Assembly (NCBI GenBank): GCA_024698585.1
Contig: JAILRB010000028.1
Span: forward strand, 36,709-100,708
Source: Eubacterium sp.
GTDB lineage: Bacteria > Bacillota > Clostridia > Lachnospirales > Lachnospiraceae
Direction: 5' to 3'
Length of the DNA stretch: 64,000 nt
Positions within the stretch are counted from its first letter, which is position 1. The number at the start of each line of letters is the position of its first letter. The notes beneath the pieces were generated by a model. The model made no database searches. It had not been told where the DNA came from and saw only the letters and a list, made by a program, of their open reading frames with translations. A program made the translations under genes and the position numbers. Positions 16,406 to 27,144 of the stretch are shown piece after piece.

Positions 16406-18658
16406 ATGAAAGAATATCAGGTAAAAGGAATGAGTTGTGCTGTTTGTCAGGCACGGGTAGAAAAAGCTGTAAAAGATCTTCCGGGGGTGGATTCGGTACA
16501 GGTAAGTTTACTGACGAATTCCATGCAGGTTCAGGGAGATATTTCTGAAAAAGAAATTGAGAAGGCTGTCAAGAATGCCGGATATCATGCAAAGGCAGTA
16601 AAATCGGGAAAAGAAAACGGACAGGATTCTGAAATGGAAGATCAGGAAACAAAACGGATGATATTACGTCTTGTGGCATCCTTAACATTATTACTTCCGT
16701 TAATGTATCTTTCCATGGGACATATGATGTGGAACTGGCCTCTTCTGAAGGGATTAGCGGAGAGTCATGTAGCCATGGGAGTGGCAGAACTATTATTGAC
16801 TCTTGGAGTCCTGATCATTAATAAGAAGTTTTTTATTAACGGATTTTCGGGACTGATTCACCGCTCACCGAATATGGATACGTTAGTGGCAATGGGTTCC
16901 TTTGCATCTCTGGTTTATAGTATCTATGTGTTATATGCAATGATTCATGCACAGCAGTTGGGAAATCAGGATAAAGTTATGGAGTATATGCATGATTTTT
17001 ATTTTGAGTCGGCGGCAATGATTGTTACGCTGATTACAGTTGGAAAAGTTTTAGAGTCTTACTCAAAAGGGAAAACAACCACTGCATTAAAGGGATTGAT
17101 GCAGTTGAAAGTTCCAACAGCCACAATGATTGAAGTTCAGTCTGATGGAAGCCATGTTGAGAAAATCGTGGATGTAGAAGAAATTAAAGTGGGAACTCTG
17201 TTTGCAGTAAAACCAGGAGAAACCATACCGGTTGATGGAGTGGTAATGGAAGGCACTTCTGCAGTAAATGAATCTTCATTAACAGGGGAAAGCGTTCCGG
17301 TAGATAAAAAAGTGGGAGATGGGGTATCATCGGGCACCATTAATCAATCAGGATATTTGATTTGTAAAGCATCCCGTGTAGGGGAAGATACTACCATTGC
17401 ACAGATTATTAAACTGGTTCGGGAAGCATCGACTAGTAAAGCACCAATTGCAAAGGTTGCTGATAAAGTGTCCGGTATTTTTGTTCCGGTCGTTATGGGA
17501 ATTTCCCTGATTACAATTTTCGGTTGGTTGATTGCCGGTGAAACTGTTGGATTCGCACTTGCAAGGGGAATTTCAGTGTTGGTAATCAGTTGTCCGTGTG
17601 CCCTTGGTTTAGCCACACCGGTGGCAATTATGGTAGGGAGCGGTGTCGGTGCAAGAAATGGTATTTTATTTAAAAATGCCACAGCACTGGAAAATGCAGG
17701 AAAAATTAAATCTATTGCTTTTGATAAAACCGGTACTATGACTGAAGGAAAAACTGAAGTGACGGATATGTTCTGTGAGAATTTAGCGAATCTGTTAGAA
17801 GTTGCTTATTCCTTAGAAGATAAAAGTGAACATCCATTAGCCAAAGCGATTGTGAATTATGCGAAACTTCAGGGAATTAAAAAGAAGCCGATAGAAAATT
17901 TTGAGGTTGTTGTGGGAAATGGGTTAAAAGCTACTATGGATGGCTCTGTGATTTATGGAGGAAGCAAGAAGTATATGGACAGCTTATCTTTAAAACCTTG
18001 TGATGAATGTATGAAACTGGCGGAAGAGTACTCGAAACAGGGAAAGACCACCTTGTTTTTTGCCAAGGATAATCGAACAATAGGTATGCTTGCAGTGGCT
18101 GATCGGTTAAAGGGTGATAGTAAGATAGCAGTTCGTCAATTACAGGATATGGATATTCAGGTAACAATGCTTACAGGAGATAATCAACAGGTGGCAGAAT
18201 ATATCGGAAAGGAAGCCGGTGTAGAAAATGTTGTGGCAGAAGTTCTTCCACAGGAGAAGGAACAACGAATTCGGGAATTCAGCGAAGCAGGAATGGTTGC
18301 AATGGTAGGTGATGGAATCAACGATGCACCTGCGTTAACCAGGGCGGATATCGGAATTGCCATAGGTGCAGGAACCGATGTAGCAATGGATGCTGCAGAT
18401 ATAGTTCTGGTGAAAAGCAGTTTAAGGGATGTACCTGCTGCCATTCGTCTAAGTCGTGGAGTTTTAAAAAACATTCATGAAAATCTGTTTTGGGCATTTA
18501 TATATAACATAATTGGAATTCCACTTGCGGCTGGGGTATGGTATCCTCTGTTCGGTTTGAAATTAAGCCCAATGTTTGCTGCTGCTGCAATGAGTTTATC
18601 AAGCGTCTGTGTGGTGACTAATGCTCTACGTCTTAATCTGTTAAAAATCAATAGATAA
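16406..18658 (+). CDS. copA: Copper-exporting P1B-type ATPase CopA
   Basis: A 750-residue Cu(I)-translocating ATPase of the cytoplasmic membrane. It has one N-terminal heavy-metal-associated domain with GMSCAVC (C11, C14), eight expected membrane segments, the ion-binding C396-P-C398 of transmembrane helix 6, the phosphorylation site DKTGT (D440), the HP motif SEHPLA and the hinge GDGINDAP. The CPC motif plus a CxxC domain and a CsoR operator indicate Cu(I) specificity. No copZ chaperone gene follows. Confidence 0.96.
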   Translation: MKEYQVKGMSCAVCQARVEKAVKDLPGVDSVQVSLLTNSMQVQGDISEKEIEKAVKNAGYHAKAVKSGKENGQDSEMEDQETKRMILRLVASLTLLLPLMYLSMGHMMWNWPLLKGLAESHVAMGVAELLLTLGVLIINKKFFINGFSGLIHRSPNMDTLVAMGSFASLVYSIYVLYAMIHAQQLGNQDKVMEYMHDFYFESAAMIVTLITVGKVLESYSKGKTTTALKGLMQLKVPTATMIEVQSDGSHVEKIVDVEEIKVGTLFAVKPGETIPVDGVVMEGTSAVNESSLTGESVPVDKKVGDGVSSGTINQSGYLICKASRVGEDTTIAQIIKLVREASTSKAPIAKVADKVSGIFVPVVMGISLITIFGWLIAGETVGFALARGISVLVISCPCALGLATPVAIMVGSGVGARNGILFKNATALENAGKIKSIAFDKTGTMTEGKTEVTDMFCENLANLLEVAYSLEDKSEHPLAKAIVNYAKLQGIKKKPIENFEVVVGNGLKATMDGSVIYGGSKKYMDSLSLKPCDECMKLAEEYSKQGKTTLFFAKDNRTIGMLAVADRLKGDSKIAVRQLQDMDIQVTMLTGDNQQVAEYIGKEAGVENVVAEVLPQEKEQRIREFSEAGMVAMVGDGINDAPALTRADIGIAIGAGTDVAMDAADIVLVKSSLRDVPAAIRLSRGVLKNIHENLFWAFIYNIIGIPLAAGVWYPLFGLKLSPMFAAAAMSLSSVCVVTNALRLNLLKINR

Positions 18659-18660
18659 CC

Positions 18661-18689
18661 TTGTCACTACTCCTTTAAACAGTTATAAT
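18661..18689 (+). promoter_or_regulatory. Predicted sigma-A promoter of polA-coaE
   Basis: TTGTCA (18661-18666), 17 bp, TATAAT (18684-18689). GATAGGAGATAG before the polA ATG supplies the ribosome binding site. Confidence 0.78.
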
Positions 18690-18711
18690 AAATTCGATAG
18701 GAGATAGTGAT

Positions 18712-21342
18712 ATGAGCAAGTTAGTTTTAGTCGATGGACATAGTATTTTAAACAGGGCATTCTATGGAGTTCCTTTGATGACCAATTCAGAAGGAATTCA
18801 TACCAATGCAGTGTTTGGATTTTTAAATATTTTATTTAAGATTATTGATGAGCAACAGCCTGATTATCTGGCTGTTGCTTTTGATGTACATCAGCCTACA
18901 TTTCGACATGAAATGTATGATGCGTATAAAGGAACGAGAAAGCCGATGCTTCCGGAATTGAAGGAACAGGTACCTCTCATTAAGGAAGTCCTTCAGAAAA
19001 TGAATATTTCAACGGTGGAACTTCCGGGGTATGAAGCGGATGATGTGTTGGGAACCTTGTCTTTAGAGGGAGAAAAAGAAGGCTTTGATGTGGCGGTTTA
19101 TTCCGGAGACCGGGATTTGCTACAGCTGGCATCGGAAAAGGTAACGATTTGTATTCCGAAAACAAAGAAGGGTCAGACGACCATTGAAAAGTATAATACC
19201 CAGGATGTTATTGATTTATATAAGGTTTCACCGAAGGAATTCATTGATGTGAAGGCTTTAATGGGAGATTCCTCCGATAACATTCCGGGGGTTCCTGGAA
19301 TCGGGGAAAAAGGAGCCACGGCCATTATTGCACAGTTTGGCTCCATTGAAAAAGCTTATGAAAATGCCGAGGAAATTACAAATACGAGAAATCGTAATGC
19401 GCTGATGGAGCATTTTGATAAGGCGCAAATGAGTAAAGAACTGGCTACCATTAACCGTCAGTCACCGGTGGAAGTAGATGTGAAGGACTGTGTTTTTGGA
19501 GAGATTTATACAGCAGATGCGCTGGAAATGATTAAACGATTAGAGTTTAAGAGTATGATTTCGAAATTCTCCGATGTTTCTTTCTCCAATGATTTGGAAG
19601 AAGGATTTACACTGATTTCAGACTATTTTGAGGCGGATGAAATTTTCAAGGAAGCATTGGAAAAGAAGGAAATTGGAATTTTTATTAAAAAAGAGAACGG
19701 ATTTGGTGTTGCTGTGGCCTTCGCTGGTGAAAAAACATATTTTATCACCGAAGAAGGATTTATTACAAAAGAATACTTAGTGGATCAGATTCGAAACCTG
19801 ATGACAGAAAAGGTGTCTATCAGTATTTGGGGCATTAAGGAAAACAATGATTTTCTCCAGGCTTCTGAGGAGGCGGATTTGTTTGATGTTTCCCTGGCAG
19901 CATATCTCATCAATCCATTACAGAAAGTGTATGAATATGATGACATTGCCAGAGATTATCTTGGAATGACAGTGCCGTCTTATTCAGAGATTTTTCCAAA
20001 GGTGAAAAAAGGAGAAACTCCTTCCGGGGAAATTCCTGAAAATATCTTAAAATATGCCTGCTATCAGGCTTTGATTGTATACCGGGCAAAGGATGCCTTG
20101 CAAAAGAAATTACAGGAAGAAGAAATGTGGTCCGTTTACACAGATATGGAGCTTCCGCTGACCTATGCATTGTATGATATGGAACAGGCGGGAATTCGTG
20201 TGGAAGCTGATCAGTTAAAGGAATACGGAGAAAGACTTCAGGTTGGCATTGAAACACTGGAAAAGGAAATTTATGAAGAAGCAGGTCATGAATTCAATAT
20301 TAATTCTCCGAAGCAGTTAGGAGAAATCCTGTTCGGAGAAATGAATCTTCCGGGTGGAAAGAAAACAAAAACCGGATATTCCACCTCAGCTATAGTTCTG
20401 GAAAAATTGGAACCGGAGTATCCTTTTGTTGGGAAAATTTTGGAATATCGTCAATTAACGAAGCTGAAGTCTACTTATGCTGACGGTTTAGCAGGATATA
20501 TTTCTGAAGATGGAAGAATTCACGGAACATTTCATCAGACCATTACTGCCACAGGACGAATTAGTTCTGCGGATCCGAATTTACAAAACATTCCGGTTCG
20601 TATGCCGTTAGGAAGAGAAATTCGAAAAGTTTTTGTCCCTAAGGATGGATGCGTCTTTGTAGATGCAGATTATTCACAAATCGAATTACGTCTGTTGGCA
20701 CATATGTCCAATGACAAGAATCTGATTGAGGCCTATAAGGGGTCCAAGGATATTCATGCTGCCACAGCATCGTTAGTTTTCAAAACACCAATCGATGAGG
20801 TAACCAAGGAACAGCGTAGAAATGCGAAGGCAGTAAACTTTGGAATTGTTTATGGAATCAGTTCCTTTGGACTGAGTCAGGGGTTGTCCATCAGCCGAAA
20901 AGAAGCTGAGCAATATATAAACGATTATTTTGAAAGTTATCCGGGAATCAAGAATTATTTGAATCAGTCCGTGGCTGATGCCAAGGAAAAAGGATATTCC
21001 GTTACTATGTTTGGTAGAAGACGACCGATTCCGGAACTGAAAGCCGGAAACTTTATGCAGCGGCAATTTGGAGAGCGTGTGGCAATGAATGCACCGATTC
21101 AGGGAACTGCTGCAGATATTATGAAAATTGCCATGATTCAGGTGGCAAGAGAATTGAAAGAAAAAAAACTGAAATCCCGTATCGTGTTACAGGTTCACGA
21201 TGAATTGTTGATTGAAGCATATGAGGATGAAGTGGAAGTGGTAAAAGAACTGCTTGTCCGTAATATGAGTGAAGCGGCTGATTTACATGTTCCATTGGAA
21301 GTGGGCGTGGAAGTAGGCGCAAATTGGGATGAAGCACACTAA
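18712..21342 (+). CDS. polA: DNA polymerase I, predicted to lack proofreading
   Basis: An 876-residue repair and Okazaki-fragment polymerase. The N-terminal 5'-3' exonuclease domain (about 1-290) starts LVLVDGHSILNRAFYG and contains VYSGDRDLLQL and GDSSDNIPGVPGIGEKGA. The central domain (about 310-480) keeps the 3'-5' exonuclease fold, but the exo I DxE motif is replaced by IGIFIKKENG, so proofreading is probably absent, as in Bacillus-type Pol I. The polymerase domain (about 490-876) has FVDADYSQIELRLLAH (motif A), RRNAKAVNFGIVYG (motif B) and LQVHDELLIEA (motif C). coaE follows 17 bp later. Confidence 0.97.
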   Translation: MSKLVLVDGHSILNRAFYGVPLMTNSEGIHTNAVFGFLNILFKIIDEQQPDYLAVAFDVHQPTFRHEMYDAYKGTRKPMLPELKEQVPLIKEVLQKMNISTVELPGYEADDVLGTLSLEGEKEGFDVAVYSGDRDLLQLASEKVTICIPKTKKGQTTIEKYNTQDVIDLYKVSPKEFIDVKALMGDSSDNIPGVPGIGEKGATAIIAQFGSIEKAYENAEEITNTRNRNALMEHFDKAQMSKELATINRQSPVEVDVKDCVFGEIYTADALEMIKRLEFKSMISKFSDVSFSNDLEEGFTLISDYFEADEIFKEALEKKEIGIFIKKENGFGVAVAFAGEKTYFITEEGFITKEYLVDQIRNLMTEKVSISIWGIKENNDFLQASEEADLFDVSLAAYLINPLQKVYEYDDIARDYLGMTVPSYSEIFPKVKKGETPSGEIPENILKYACYQALIVYRAKDALQKKLQEEEMWSVYTDMELPLTYALYDMEQAGIRVEADQLKEYGERLQVGIETLEKEIYEEAGHEFNINSPKQLGEILFGEMNLPGGKKTKTGYSTSAIVLEKLEPEYPFVGKILEYRQLTKLKSTYADGLAGYISEDGRIHGTFHQTITATGRISSADPNLQNIPVRMPLGREIRKVFVPKDGCVFVDADYSQIELRLLAHMSNDKNLIEAYKGSKDIHAATASLVFKTPIDEVTKEQRRNAKAVNFGIVYGISSFGLSQGLSISRKEAEQYINDYFESYPGIKNYLNQSVADAKEKGYSVTMFGRRRPIPELKAGNFMQRQFGERVAMNAPIQGTAADIMKIAMIQVARELKEKKLKSRIVLQVHDELLIEAYEDEVEVVKELLVRNMSEAADLHVPLEVGVEVGANWDEAH

Positions 21343-21359
21343 AAGAAGGGTGAGCGTTT

Positions 21360-21944
21360 ATGATTATTGGAGTAATTGGAGGCGTTGGTAGTGGAAAATC
21401 AACGGTTCTTGACTATTTAGAAAAGCAGTATGGTGCTGACATTATTAAGTCTGATGATGTGGCGAAGGAACTGATGCTTCCGGGAAAAGAAATCTTTCAG
21501 AAAGTCGCAGAAGAATTTCCTGAGGTCGTAGACGAAAATGGGATTAACAAAGAAAAGATGGCCACACTTATTTTTAGCAATGAGGAGCGAAGAAAGAAAA
21601 TTAATTCCATTTCTCATCCGGCAACAATTCAGGAAATCAGAAAACGGATGAAGGAGTCTCAGGCAGATATTGTCGTGGTGGAATCTGCATTGTTAATTGG
21701 AACCGGACTGGAAGAAGAGTGTAACGAAATCTGGTTTGTATTCTGTGAACGGGATAAGAGGATTAAACGGCTTATGGAAAGTCGTGGGTATTCCAAGGAA
21801 AAGTCAGAGAGCATCATTGATAAACAACCTACTGACGAAGAGTATAACCTGGTGGCGGATGAGTTTTTAGATAACTCCTATGCACCGGTGGATACCCAGG
21901 AAAAAATCGACATGATTCTTTCTACACTACCTTGTGGATTTTAA
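21360..21944 (+). CDS. coaE: Dephospho-CoA kinase
   Basis: A 194-residue P-loop kinase catalysing the last step of CoA synthesis, phosphorylation of dephospho-CoA. Walker A is GGVGSGKST (residues 7-15). It has IKSDDVAKEL and the lid region DKRIKRLMESRGYSKE. It follows polA, a common Firmicutes arrangement, and probably shares its promoter. Confidence 0.95.
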   Translation: MIIGVIGGVGSGKSTVLDYLEKQYGADIIKSDDVAKELMLPGKEIFQKVAEEFPEVVDENGINKEKMATLIFSNEERRKKINSISHPATIQEIRKRMKESQADIVVVESALLIGTGLEEECNEIWFVFCERDKRIKRLMESRGYSKEKSESIIDKQPTDEEYNLVADEFLDNSYAPVDTQEKIDMILSTLPCGF

Positions 21945-21962
21945 AGTTTTGAGGAAAAATTG

Positions 21963-22015
21963 TTGACAGTAAATTTTAACGGAGTTACAATGTGTAGCGT
22001 GCTACATGTTGTAAC
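21963..22015 (+). promoter_or_regulatory. marR-ABC promoter with a MarR-type inverted repeat over the -10
   Basis: A near-consensus promoter, TTGACA (21963-21968), 17 bp, TACAAT (21986-21991). A 15-bp inverted repeat (21984-21998 with 22001-22015, two mismatched positions, GTTACAA...TTGTAAC) starts inside the -10 and covers the transcription start, a classic place for an autoregulatory MarR operator. Confidence 0.8.
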
Positions 22016-22052
22016 TCTTTTTATGTTAAAAGTGAAAAAAGGAGAATGTTCA

Positions 22053-22523
22053 ATGGAGTATTTAGGTTATCGATTTAAGATTATTGATAAATTATTTAAA
22101 ATCAGAATGAATAAACGACTGGAAAAATACAATATCACGGAAGCGCAGATGTGCGTCCTTTTTTATTTGGATCATCATGAAAATGAAAAGATTACCCAGA
22201 AAGTTCTGGCTCAGGAATTTTCCATCAAGCATTCTACCATGTCCGGAATCTTACAGCGATTGGAAGAAAAGGGATATATCGAAATCACAGTGGATGAGGA
22301 AAATAAGCGTTTTAAAAACATCCGAAAAACAGAGCTGGTTCAGTCGTTTCATGATGAAATGCATCATCACAGGGATGAAACGGAAAAGATTTTATTAAAC
22401 GGATTTAATGAAGAAGAAAAAGAACGGTTAAGGACTTACCTGGACCGGATTTACCATAATTTGATGGAACATACTGATTTATCAGAAGAAGAAATGAAAT
22501 GTTTTGAAAGGAGAGAGAAATGA
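22053..22523 (+). CDS. MarR-family transcriptional regulator
   Basis: A 156-residue winged-helix repressor of the MarR family (KRLEKYNITEAQMCVLFYL, LAQEFSIKHSTMSGILQRLEEKGYI, then the wing). It starts at ATG 22053, preceded by AAAGGAG; an upstream in-frame extension would run through the promoter and operator and is rejected. Its stop overlaps the ABC gene start (ATGA), so it is translationally coupled to the exporter it probably represses. The inducer is unknown. Confidence 0.92.
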   Translation: MEYLGYRFKIIDKLFKIRMNKRLEKYNITEAQMCVLFYLDHHENEKITQKVLAQEFSIKHSTMSGILQRLEEKGYIEITVDEENKRFKNIRKTELVQSFHDEMHHHRDETEKILLNGFNEEEKERLRTYLDRIYHNLMEHTDLSEEEMKCFERREK

Positions 22524-24286
22524 TACGTACGTTAGCAAAAGAGATTAAAGAATATGAAGTGGTATCTTTACTGACACCGCTTGGCATGCTGGCTGAAGTT
22601 ATAGTAGAAAACTTTATTCCTCTTTTAATGGCAAAGATTATTGATTCCATTGGAAAAGGAGACTTAAAAACTGTTTATATTACAGCCGGAATTATGTTAC
22701 TATTGGCGCTTGCCGGATTATTATCCGGTTTTATGGGAGGTGTCTGGGGAGCAAAAGCTTCTACCGGGTTTGCTAAAAACTTAAGAAAGGCCATGTTTGA
22801 AAAGATTCAGACCTATTCCTTTTCCAATATTGATAAATTCAGTTCTGCCGGATTGGTTACCAGATTAACGACTGATGTAACCAATATTCAGAATGCATAC
22901 CAGATGATTTTACGTATGTGTGTCAGAGCACCTTTTAGTTTAATTACAGCAATGGCTATGGCGTTTTTCGTGTCACCGAAAATGGCTCAGATTTATTTAT
23001 ATGCAGTGTTGATTTTAGCGGTATTTATCGTGATTATTACCATTAATGCCCATAAATATTTCACACAGGTATTTAAGAAATACGATGCAATGAATGAAAG
23101 CGTACAGGAAAATGTTACATCCATGCGTGTGGTAAAGGCCTTCGTTCGAGAAGATTACGAAAAAGGAAAATTTGGAAAAGCAAGTTATAACATTTATAAA
23201 ATGTTCATTCGTGCAGAAGGAATTGTATCCTTAAACGCACCAATGATGATGCTAATGGTTTATTCCTGTATCTTGTTAATTGGATGGACCGGTGCTCATT
23301 TGATTGTAAAGAGTGGAAATAATCCGGCTTTGGGATTAACCATTGGTGATATGACTTCTTTATTGGCTTATTGTGTAAATATTCTGATGAGTCTGATGAT
23401 TCTTTCATTGATTTTTGTTATGGTTACCATGAGTGCAGCCAGCGCAGAAAGAATCGCAGAAGTATTAAATGAAGAGCCGGATATCACAAATCCGGAAAAT
23501 GCCTTGACAGAAGTACCGGATGGTTCCATTGAATTTAAGGATGTGGTATTTCGTTATAACAAGACCAGTGAAAAACCGGTTCTGGAAAATATCAATTTAC
23601 AGATTCAATCCGGAGAAACCATTGGAATTATCGGAGGAACCGGTAGTGCAAAATCCAGTCTGGTAAACCTGATTTCCAGATTATATGATGTGGAAGACGG
23701 TGAAGTTCTGGTAGGGGGCAATGATGTCCGTTCTTACGATTTAGATACCCTTCGTAAGGAAGTAAGCGTGGTGTTGCAGAAGAATGTATTGTTCTCCGGA
23801 ACTATCTTAGATAACCTACGTTGGGGTGATGAAAATGCAACGGATGAAGAATGTATTCGTGCCTGTAAATTGGCTTGTGCCGATGAATTCATTGAGAAAA
23901 TGCCGGATCAATACAATAGCTACATCGAACAGGGCGGAACCAATGTATCCGGTGGACAGAGACAGCGTTTGTGTATTGCAAGAGCTTTAGTTAAGAAACC
24001 GAAGGTGCTGATTTTAGATGACAGTACCAGTGCTGTAGATACTGTGACGGACAGTAAAATCCGTCAGGCCTTCCGGGAGGAAATTCCGAATACAACAAAG
24101 ATTATCATTGCGCAGCGTATTTCCAGCGTTCAGGATTCGGATCGAATCATTGTCATGGATGACGGAAAGATTCATGGAATCGGAACCCATGAAGAATTAT
24201 TAAAGAATAATGAAATTTATAGTGAAATCTACACACAGCAGACTACTGATAATGCTGACTTTGATAAAAAAGGAGGTGTACAGTAA
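22520..24286 (+). CDS. Heterodimeric ABC exporter, subunit with degenerate ATP site
   Basis: A 588-residue half-transporter with six membrane segments (about 1-310) and a nucleotide-binding domain (about 330-575). Its own Walker site is non-canonical: Walker A GGTGSAKSS, Walker B ILDDSTS with Asp in place of catalytic Glu, and Gln in place of the H-loop His (IIIAQRISS). Its signature VSGGQ is canonical. This is the pattern of the degenerate subunit in BmrCD or TM287/288-type exporters, and the next gene has the complementary pattern. Likely role: multidrug or toxic compound efflux under MarR control. Confidence 0.93.
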   Translation: MIRTLAKEIKEYEVVSLLTPLGMLAEVIVENFIPLLMAKIIDSIGKGDLKTVYITAGIMLLLALAGLLSGFMGGVWGAKASTGFAKNLRKAMFEKIQTYSFSNIDKFSSAGLVTRLTTDVTNIQNAYQMILRMCVRAPFSLITAMAMAFFVSPKMAQIYLYAVLILAVFIVIITINAHKYFTQVFKKYDAMNESVQENVTSMRVVKAFVREDYEKGKFGKASYNIYKMFIRAEGIVSLNAPMMMLMVYSCILLIGWTGAHLIVKSGNNPALGLTIGDMTSLLAYCVNILMSLMILSLIFVMVTMSAASAERIAEVLNEEPDITNPENALTEVPDGSIEFKDVVFRYNKTSEKPVLENINLQIQSGETIGIIGGTGSAKSSLVNLISRLYDVEDGEVLVGGNDVRSYDLDTLRKEVSVVLQKNVLFSGTILDNLRWGDENATDEECIRACKLACADEFIEKMPDQYNSYIEQGGTNVSGGQRQRLCIARALVKKPKVLILDDSTSAVDTVTDSKIRQAFREEIPNTTKIIIAQRISSVQDSDRIIVMDDGKIHGIGTHEELLKNNEIYSEIYTQQTTDNADFDKKGGVQ

Positions 24287-26199
24287 TGGCAGAAAAAGTG
24301 AAAGAATTTAAAGGAATGCGTGGAGGCGCAAGAGGACCGAGACCAAAAGTGGAAAACCCGATGAAAACTGTTTCTAGACTTCTTCGGTTTATGGGAAAGC
24401 ATTATGCAGTTCATTTGGTGATTGTATTACTTTGTATTTTAGTAAGTGTGTTTTCCAATATCCAGGGAACCTGGTTTACAAAATCCCTGGTGGATGTTTA
24501 TATTAAGGGGATTTTAAATCATGAGAAAACCTTTGCTGATTTGGCACAGGCCATGACCAGAGTCGTTGTTTTCTACGGCATCGGAATTGGTGCTGCGTTG
24601 ATTCAGGCAGAAATCATGGTATTTGTAACACAGGGGACTTTAAAAGATTTGAGAAACGAAATGTTTAATCATATGCAAAGTCTTCCGGTGAAATATTTTG
24701 ATACTCACAGTCATGGTGACATCATGTCCATGTTCACCAATGATATTGATACTTTAAGACAGATGATTAGTCAGTCCATGCCACAGATGATTAACAGTTT
24801 AATTACCGTTGTCAGTGTTTTGGGTTCCATGTTTGTTTTAAGTATCCCCCTGACATTGATTTCTGTTGGTATGATTGGTGTCGTGTTATTTACCTCGAAA
24901 AAACTGACTTCCTTATCCGGAAAATACTTTGTGGCACAGCAGAAGGATTTAGGTGCTGTGAATGGTTATATTCAGGAAATGATTACCGGACAAAAAGTTG
25001 TTAAGGTTTTTTGTCACGAAGACGAGTCCATCGAAGAATTTAATCGGTTAAATGACCAGTTATGTGAATCTGCGTATAAGGCAAACAAGTTTGCCAATGT
25101 TTTGGGGCCAACCAATGCTCAGCTTGGAAATGTGAGTTATGTACTTTGTGCATGTTTAGGAGCAGTTCTTGCTATTGCTCATCCATTAGGATTTTCCATG
25201 ACAGCCGGTGCATTAATCAGTTTCCTGACATTTAATAAACAGTTTTCTCAGCCAATTAATCAGATTACCATGCAGATTAACAGTATTGTTATGGCAATCG
25301 CCGGTGGAGAACGTATTTTCAAATTATTGGATGAAGAGCCGGAAGTGGACGATGGATACGTTACTTTAGTTCGTGCCAAGAAAGAAGACGGTCGTCTGGT
25401 GGAATGCAAGGAACGTACCGGAATTTGGGCGTGGAAGCATTTCCATAAGGATACCGGTGAAACCACTTATGTGGAAATGAAAGGTGAAATTGTCTTTAAT
25501 GGTGTTGATTTCGGATATGACGATGAAAAGATTGTTCTTCATGATGTGAAGATGTATGCGAATCCTGGAGAAAAGATTGCCTTTGTCGGTTCCACCGGTG
25601 CAGGAAAGACGACGATTACCAACCTGATTAACCGATTCTATGATATTCAGGATGGAAAAATCCGATATGATGGAATTAATATCAATAAAATTAAAAAGTC
25701 AGATTTAAGAAAATCTTTGGGAATGGTATTACAGGATACCCATTTGTTTACCGCAACAGTTATGGAAAATATCCGCTACGGAAATCTGGAAGCTACGGAT
25801 GAAGAAGTCATTGCTGCAGCAAAGCTTGCTAATGCTGATAGTTTTATTCGTCGATTACCGGAAGGATATAACACCATGTTGACCGGTGACGGAGGAAACT
25901 TAAGTCAAGGACAGAGACAGTTGTTGTCTATTGCCAGAGCAGCTGTTGCAAATCCACCGGCATTGATTCTTGATGAAGCAACATCTTCCATTGATACCAG
26001 AACAGAGCGTATGGTTCAGGAAGGAATGGATTCCTTAATGAAAGGACGTACCACTTTTGTTATTGCCCATCGATTATCAACAATTAAAAATAGTGATTGC
26101 ATTATGGTGTTAGAACAAGGTAGAATAATAGAGCGTGGAAGTCATCAGGAATTGATGGAAGCGAAAGGTACATATTACCGTTTACAGACAGGAAATTAA
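24286..26199 (+). CDS. Heterodimeric ABC exporter, catalytic subunit
   Basis: A 637-residue partner of the upstream half-transporter; their codons overlap by one base (TAATG). A basic N-terminal tail of about 35 residues precedes six membrane segments and the ATPase domain. Walker A (GSTGAGKTT), Walker B ([11 protein letters not shown]) and the H-loop (VIAHRLST) are all consensus, while the signature is LSQGQ instead of LSGGQ. Paired with the first subunit this gives one competent and one degenerate ATP site. An insertion of about 35 residues precedes the nucleotide-binding domain ([17 protein letters not shown]), as in other long-subunit members. Confidence 0.93.
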   Translation: MAEKVKEFKGMRGGARGPRPKVENPMKTVSRLLRFMGKHYAVHLVIVLLCILVSVFSNIQGTWFTKSLVDVYIKGILNHEKTFADLAQAMTRVVVFYGIGIGAALIQAEIMVFVTQGTLKDLRNEMFNHMQSLPVKYFDTHSHGDIMSMFTNDIDTLRQMISQSMPQMINSLITVVSVLGSMFVLSIPLTLISVGMIGVVLFTSKKLTSLSGKYFVAQQKDLGAVNGYIQEMITGQKVVKVFCHEDESIEEFNRLNDQLCESAYKANKFANVLGPTNAQLGNVSYVLCACLGAVLAIAHPLGFSMTAGALISFLTFNKQFSQPINQITMQINSIVMAIAGGERIFKLLDEEPEVDDGYVTLVRAKKEDGRLVECKERTGIWAWKHFHKDTGETTYVEMKGEIVFNGVDFGYDDEKIVLHDVKMYANPGEKIAFVGSTGAGKTTITNLINRFYDIQDGKIRYDGININKIKKSDLRKSLGMVLQDTHLFTATVMENIRYGNLEATDEEVIAAAKLANADSFIRRLPEGYNTMLTGDGGNLSQGQRQLLSIARAAVANPPALILDEATSSIDTRTERMVQEGMDSLMKGRTTFVIAHRLSTIKNSDCIMVLEQGRIIERGSHQELMEAKGTYYRLQTGN

Positions 26200-26218
26200 A
26201 ATCAGGAGGATGAACGAA

Positions 26219-26590
26219 ATGAAAAAAATCAGTACAGATAAGGCACCTGCTGCCATTGGACCATATTCACAGGGAATTATTACAGGAAACCTTTTATTCT
26301 CATCAGGTCAGATTGCGTTAAATCCGGCTACAGGAGAAGTTGTAGGAACTACCATTGAAGAACAGACTGAACAGGTTATGAAAAACCTTGGCGCATTGTT
26401 GGAAGAAGCAGGTTCTTCTTATGAAAAGGTAGTGAAGACAGTTTGCTTCCTGGATGATATGGGAGACTTTGCAGCATTTAATGAAATTTACGGAAAGTAC
26501 TTTACAGAAAAGCCGGCTAGAAGCTGTGTAGCAGTAAAGACACTTCCAAAGAATGTTCTTTGCGAAGTGGAAGTAATTGCTGAGGTGTAG
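26219..26590 (+). CDS. ridA: RidA-family enamine/imine deaminase
   Basis: A 123-residue protein of the RidA/YjgF family, which hydrolyses reactive 2-aminoacrylate and other enamines released by PLP enzymes. Conserved pieces are [26 protein letters not shown], and the active-site region with Arg in [14 protein letters not shown] and CEVEVIA. ATG 26219 is chosen, nine bases after AGGAGG; ATG 26210 directly abuts that motif. It follows the exporter by 19 bp and may be co-transcribed with it. Confidence 0.95.
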   Translation: MKKISTDKAPAAIGPYSQGIITGNLLFSSGQIALNPATGEVVGTTIEEQTEQVMKNLGALLEEAGSSYEKVVKTVCFLDDMGDFAAFNEIYGKYFTEKPARSCVAVKTLPKNVLCEVEVIAEV

Positions 26591-26592
26591 AC

Positions 26593-27012
26593 ATGATTGA
26601 TCAGAAACATTTGGAAGTAACAAGTTATGACGGAGAAGGATATTTACCGTTAATTGATTTTGAAAGCTGGAGAGTCGCAGAACTTCGTTACTGTGAAGAA
26701 CTGGAAGTGGATTTATTAAAGGATATGCAAAAACATGACGAATCCGATGAAGTTTTCGTTCTTCTTGCCGGAGAATTCACCTTGTTCTTAGGAGGACAGG
26801 GAGATACCATCGGTGAAATCGAAGCAGTAAAACTGGAACCGTTGAAGTTATATAATGTAAAAAAGGGTACCTTCCATACCCATACGCCGGAAAAAGGGTC
26901 CACGGTATTGATTGTAGAAAACAGAAATACCTGTGATGACAATTCACCGAAGGTAAAACTGACTCCGGAGCAGAAGGCTACCATTAAAAAATTATATGAA
27001 GCGTTACAGTAA
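26593..27012 (+). CDS. Cupin-like protein of unknown function
   Basis: A 139-residue protein whose centre (DESDEVFVLLAGEFTLFLGG...LKLYNVKKGTFHTHTPEKGSTVLIVEN) reads as one cupin barrel. One usual metal ligand, HxH, is not clear in motif 1, but His residues occur in motif 2 (TFHTHTP). No reaction can be named. It sits 2 bp after ridA and is likely co-expressed; a terminator follows. Confidence 0.65.
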   Translation: MIDQKHLEVTSYDGEGYLPLIDFESWRVAELRYCEELEVDLLKDMQKHDESDEVFVLLAGEFTLFLGGQGDTIGEIEAVKLEPLKLYNVKKGTFHTHTPEKGSTVLIVENRNTCDDNSPKVKLTPEQKATIKKLYEALQ

Positions 27013-27038
27013 CGTTTGCATAAACAATGGAAAAATCA

Positions 27039-27074
27039 AAAACACTCTATAGCGATGCTAGGGAGTGTTTTTTT
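27039..27074 (+). terminator. Intrinsic terminator after the cupin gene
   Basis: A 9-bp AT/GC stem (27039-27047 with 27063-27071) running into a T tract. Confidence 0.8.
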
Positions 27075-27144
27075 GCTGTAAAATCATATGGGATTATGGT
27101 AAAATGACTTGTGAGTTTACGATAGAAGAAAGAAGAGTTGTAGG

